Shown one piece after another: positions 1 to 64,000 of a stretch of 64,000 nucleotides of DNA; the first letter of the stretch is position 1; each line of letters begins with the position of its first letter. Both the position numbers and the translations under genes were made by a program. The notes beneath the pieces were generated by a model. That model was not told the origin of the DNA and did no database searches. It was given only the letters and a program-made list of their open reading frames with translations. The DNA is from Lepturacanthus savala (taxonomy: Eukaryota; Chordata; Actinopteri; Scombriformes; Trichiuridae): NCBI GenBank assembly GCA_030544235.1, contig CM060463.1:13042190-13106189 (forward strand). Direction: 5' to 3'.

Positions 1-198
1 AGGAATCTAAGATAGGAAAATGGAACATCATAAAGCTGATGCTTAGGTTTTGTGTGGCTATACCCAACTCTTGTCAGTGTGCGACAAATCAGGCAAACAC
101 AATGAAGACATACATCACAAGATGGGAAAACTGAGCACAAATGCATCTCGTACGACGTCTAAATGAGTAACACACAGACACATTATCGCGGTACTTAC

Positions 199-60833
<60,635 letters not shown>

Positions 60834-61268
60834 CTAGAGGGAGGAGTGAGAGGGAAGGGAAGAGAAAGATGGGGAAAAGAAAGGGAGGGAGAGAACAGGG
60901 AGGAGGGGAAGAAACCATAAGTATCTCATTGTAATTAAACTTGTGAAAGGGGCCGTCTCTTCAGTTGGTTGGAGATGAGCAATTGACAGCTTATCAGACT
61001 GATTTGATTTCAAACAGTCGGTGTGTGCGTGCATGTACATTCCCCTGAGAGAAAGAGTGCTATAGCCTGAGAAAAGTGTGTGTCTTTTGTGGGTGTGCGT
61101 GTATGTGTTCTGGTTCAGCGGCGTGTGTGACAGCCTCCAGTCAAGCGTGTACTGGAGAGAGCTCGCAATGCATGCTGGGACACCTGACAGGTGGCTGTGG
61201 CAGGAGCGCTGTGATTGACAGGTGACCTCAAAAACCAACGGGAGGCACAGGATCAGAAGGACAGGCCC

Positions 61269-61355
<87 letters not shown>

Positions 61356-64000
61356 AGTCAGTCACAGTGACACTGGAGGTACGAGCTCAGTGATAGGCTA
61401 CAGATGTTGCCTAGATCAAGTGTTCAAGTTAGCCCTCCACTCCAGTTAAAGGTGACGACAGATGGTTCACAACATGGCCTCAATGGGTCTGAAAGTGAGT
61501 GTGTATTTCAAGATATTCACTAGAGATCAAGTGTATTTGTGTGTGTGACAGACAGATTGCTAGCATATGCGCAGAATGCTAGTATGCTACAACGTCGGCA
61601 CGTGCATTTGCACGTCTTTGTGCGCACATGTGCTGATAAGTGTCAGCACCGCATTCAACTTTTCTTCACCATCGGGCCCCAAGCTGATGAGTCGCTTGAT
61701 CCCCATTTCATGATGTGTGTGTGTGTGTATATCAAGTTGCCACTGCGGGCTAGTTTTAAATCATGTGGTAGAAAGTGAGGCAGCTGATCAGTAAGTAATA
61801 GTATTTAACAACCGTACCCCTGGGTAACCTATAATAGCATAGACACACAAATTTTACCATGGGAACCCTGTCCGAGTGGTATGCGGGGACCTAAGTTGTG
61901 GCAGGCCGAGTGGGGACTGACATTTTTTATGAAGTAGGGATGAGAGGGGGGGGGGCGACACGGAGATAAATGGAGGGATAAGAGCAAAGAAAACATATGG
62001 CAGAGAGAAAGCAGGGGCCCCTGGTAAGAGATAATGTTGGTTAGCTGTAGGACGAAACTGGGCGGACGAAGGAACGCAGCGATGAAATATTAAACTGGGG
62101 CCCAGACTCCTCCGTGAGCCTTAAGTACAACAGAGATATGAGACAGATATGACATGATGGTATTCATTTATGGTCTAAAATGTCTTGCTTCAAGGCAGAG
62201 AGAAGAGAGACACCTTTTTCTATCTTTCCTCTTTGACCTTCTTTCCCCACTATAATTTTACAAACAATTTAGCCATCTCCATTACTCTTTGGGTTCTTTG
62301 TGCTTGTTTATCTGCCCCCTGATTCACCACAATCTTGTCTAAGATTGAGATTCATCCGTTCCCCGAGCATCACATCCATTCATTCCACAGACTGAAACAC
62401 GCCGTTACCTCTCCACTCTTAAGTCAATACAGACTTGCAGTACAGTAGCTTTTCAAGCTGGCTAGCTGCCCAGACACAGAAAAAGATAGATGAAATGATG
62501 CAAACGAGCATCAGAGGAGAAGAGAGGGAGGTGGTCATCTACTGGAAGTGCTTTAGGGGGAGGGGGGGGGGATGGATGAATCGAGGTAAAGCGAGGTGTA
62601 ATGGAAGACGCACACAGAACGAATTGGCGAGGACATTGTGCTGAGTAGATGGGATATGGTGGTGGACGGCCGCTATGTGTCATTGTCAGAAAGAGTGCAA
62701 GTCTCATTTGAAAGGAGAGAAAAGCTGCTATAGTTGAGGATATGTGACTGGACACCTTAGGAGGGAAGAAAAGAAAAAATCATCGCAGGACGTCTTTCAT
62801 TTAGCTTATGATGTAACAAAACAGGAGAAAATGGAGGCACGAGAATGGGCTGTTCAGCTTGTGTCGGCGCCGACGCCAACCAATTCCCACTCTCTTCTCC
62901 ATAAATCATTATGACTGTGATTAAGGACAAAGGTCCACATAAATCATGCTAACACTACGGCTCCTTGGTGAGCTGGCATAACCTTATCACCGCCCTGTGT
63001 CATGATAGATATGGCCTATTGTTCACAATTGCTCCTGTACTATTAGTAATGAAGACACTATGAGCTCTATTCATTGGGGGTGGCAGAAAGAGGTTGATGA
63101 TACTTGTTTTTATAAGAAAGGATATAAGATGCTTTATTTGAACTGGGACTGTAAATGTATAACTGCATGTAGATGCAACAAATATGTGTCTGTGTGTTTA
63201 GGGAATACAGCGACGGCCTATCCACAGACACATGCGCACACACTCGCTCACTGTCTCTGTCGATGGCTCTTTTAATGAAAGCCAATTCCCGCCAGTGTGC
63301 CACATTACTCCTTTAAATGACCTTATAAACCAAGCCCGCCATCCCCTCTCTCTTGCCATCTCCTTATTTACAATAGCATCCTCTGCTGTAACTCAGTTCT
63401 CCTCTCTCGCTCCCTCTGCTGTCAACCCTCTAAGCTGACCGTATCGCAATGCCATGACATCTTCTTTCTGCTATAAAGTTTCCACCTTTCCTCTCCAATC
63501 AGTTTTTACAGAGCGCCATCACCTGCCTTTAAGCGTCCGGCTAACAGGCTTTGCGTCGGTCACCCCCCAAAAACCCGTAGGACCCGTAAAGCTTTCAGCG
63601 TGGCTTTTCATTGGTTGTTAAATCTAAACTCATAAAAGGATCGGCCTTGTTGCAGCTTCTTTTTTTTAACATCAACACAGAGGGAGTCTATAGTAGAGAG
63701 AGAGACAGAGAGAGAGGGTGGGGGGTGTCTTCCAGAAGAAAGCTTCTTCCCCGGGTTACTCTGACTGGGAGCCAAGAGGAAGAAATTGCTGTTTATTTTA
63801 AGTTATTTTTAGATATCTTAAATTAGTAACGTCTGAGTCTGAGCAACTATACTCATAATTAACGAGTATTTCATGAACCACTGTGCTTAACATTTAACCT
63901 GGAGCGGTTTTAGTCCTGCAGCTCGGGGACCTACAGTAATGAGTTATATTGGACGGCTCCCAAAGGTCAAAGTGTAGAAGGTCAATATCATGAAAGAGCA
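60834..64000 (-). other. partial intron upstream of exon A (at least 3167 bases)
   Basis: It holds the GT array at 61271-61354, a purine-rich patch at 60838-60915 and a G run near 62560. I looked on the minus strand for the late sema-domain exon expected upstream and did not find it, so it should lie beyond the window. Confidence 0.75.
61271..61354. repeat. (GT)n microsatellite, 42 units
   Basis: A pure GT array of 84 bases in the intron upstream of exon A, followed by two CAGT units. Confidence 0.98.

Noticed and set aside
1..198. Possible transmembrane exon after exon O
   Set aside because: The 198 remaining bases show no hydrophobic helix codons or valid acceptor; it should lie outside the window.
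62863..62874. 12-base palindrome GTCGGCGCCGAC
   Set aside because: It is real, but a 12-base palindrome is expected by chance in a window this size and nothing nearby supports a function.
60834..64000. Possible upstream sema-domain exons
   Set aside because: I looked on the minus strand for sema-like sequence and an acceptor-donor pair in the right phase and found none.

Overview
The window is animal genomic DNA: one intron-rich, protein-coding gene on the minus strand, surrounded by long non-coding sequence full of microsatellites and old dispersed repeats. Small exons with GT-AG introns, dense CA/GT arrays and decayed copies of repeats common in ray-finned fish point to a teleost, probably a percomorph. 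That assignment rests on repeat recognition by eye, not on a search.

The gene is a plexin of the A class and reads most like plexin-A1 (plxna1). Fifteen consecutive internal exons lie between 60833 and 199 and read right to left. Joined at their GT-AG borders they give 2139 bases, exactly 713 codons, with no stop or frame break and matching intron phases throughout. They encode the membrane-proximal part of the extracellular region: PSI1 (exons A-B), IPT1 (B-D), PSI2 (D to start of F), IPT2 (F-G), PSI3 (H), IPT3 (I-J), IPT4 (K-L), IPT5 (L-N) and IPT6 (N-O). All three PSI modules keep eight cysteines. The signal peptide and sema domain should lie beyond position 64000. The transmembrane helix and the cytoplasmic GAP domain should lie before position 1. 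Exon letters A-O are local labels.

Intron sizes are very uneven: 100 bases between exons J and K, 412 between B and C, but 13.3 kb between F and G and 15.8 kb between E and F. These introns hold a 133-base CA array (34455-34587), an 84-base GT array (61271-61354), long homopolymer G or C runs, purine/pyrimidine strand-asymmetric tracts, several decayed teleost repeats (a probable full-length one at 23871-24465 with a partial inverted relative at 9646-9763), CpG-rich patches (31410-31700, 44440-44660) and an 18-base AT-rich perfect palindrome (21348-21365).

I found no second gene, no structural RNA gene, no CRISPR array and no sign of an undescribed multi-gene system. The window is best read as the middle of an ordinary teleost plexin-A1 locus. 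The open questions concern intronic regulation, repeat identity and which teleost duplicate (a or b) this is.
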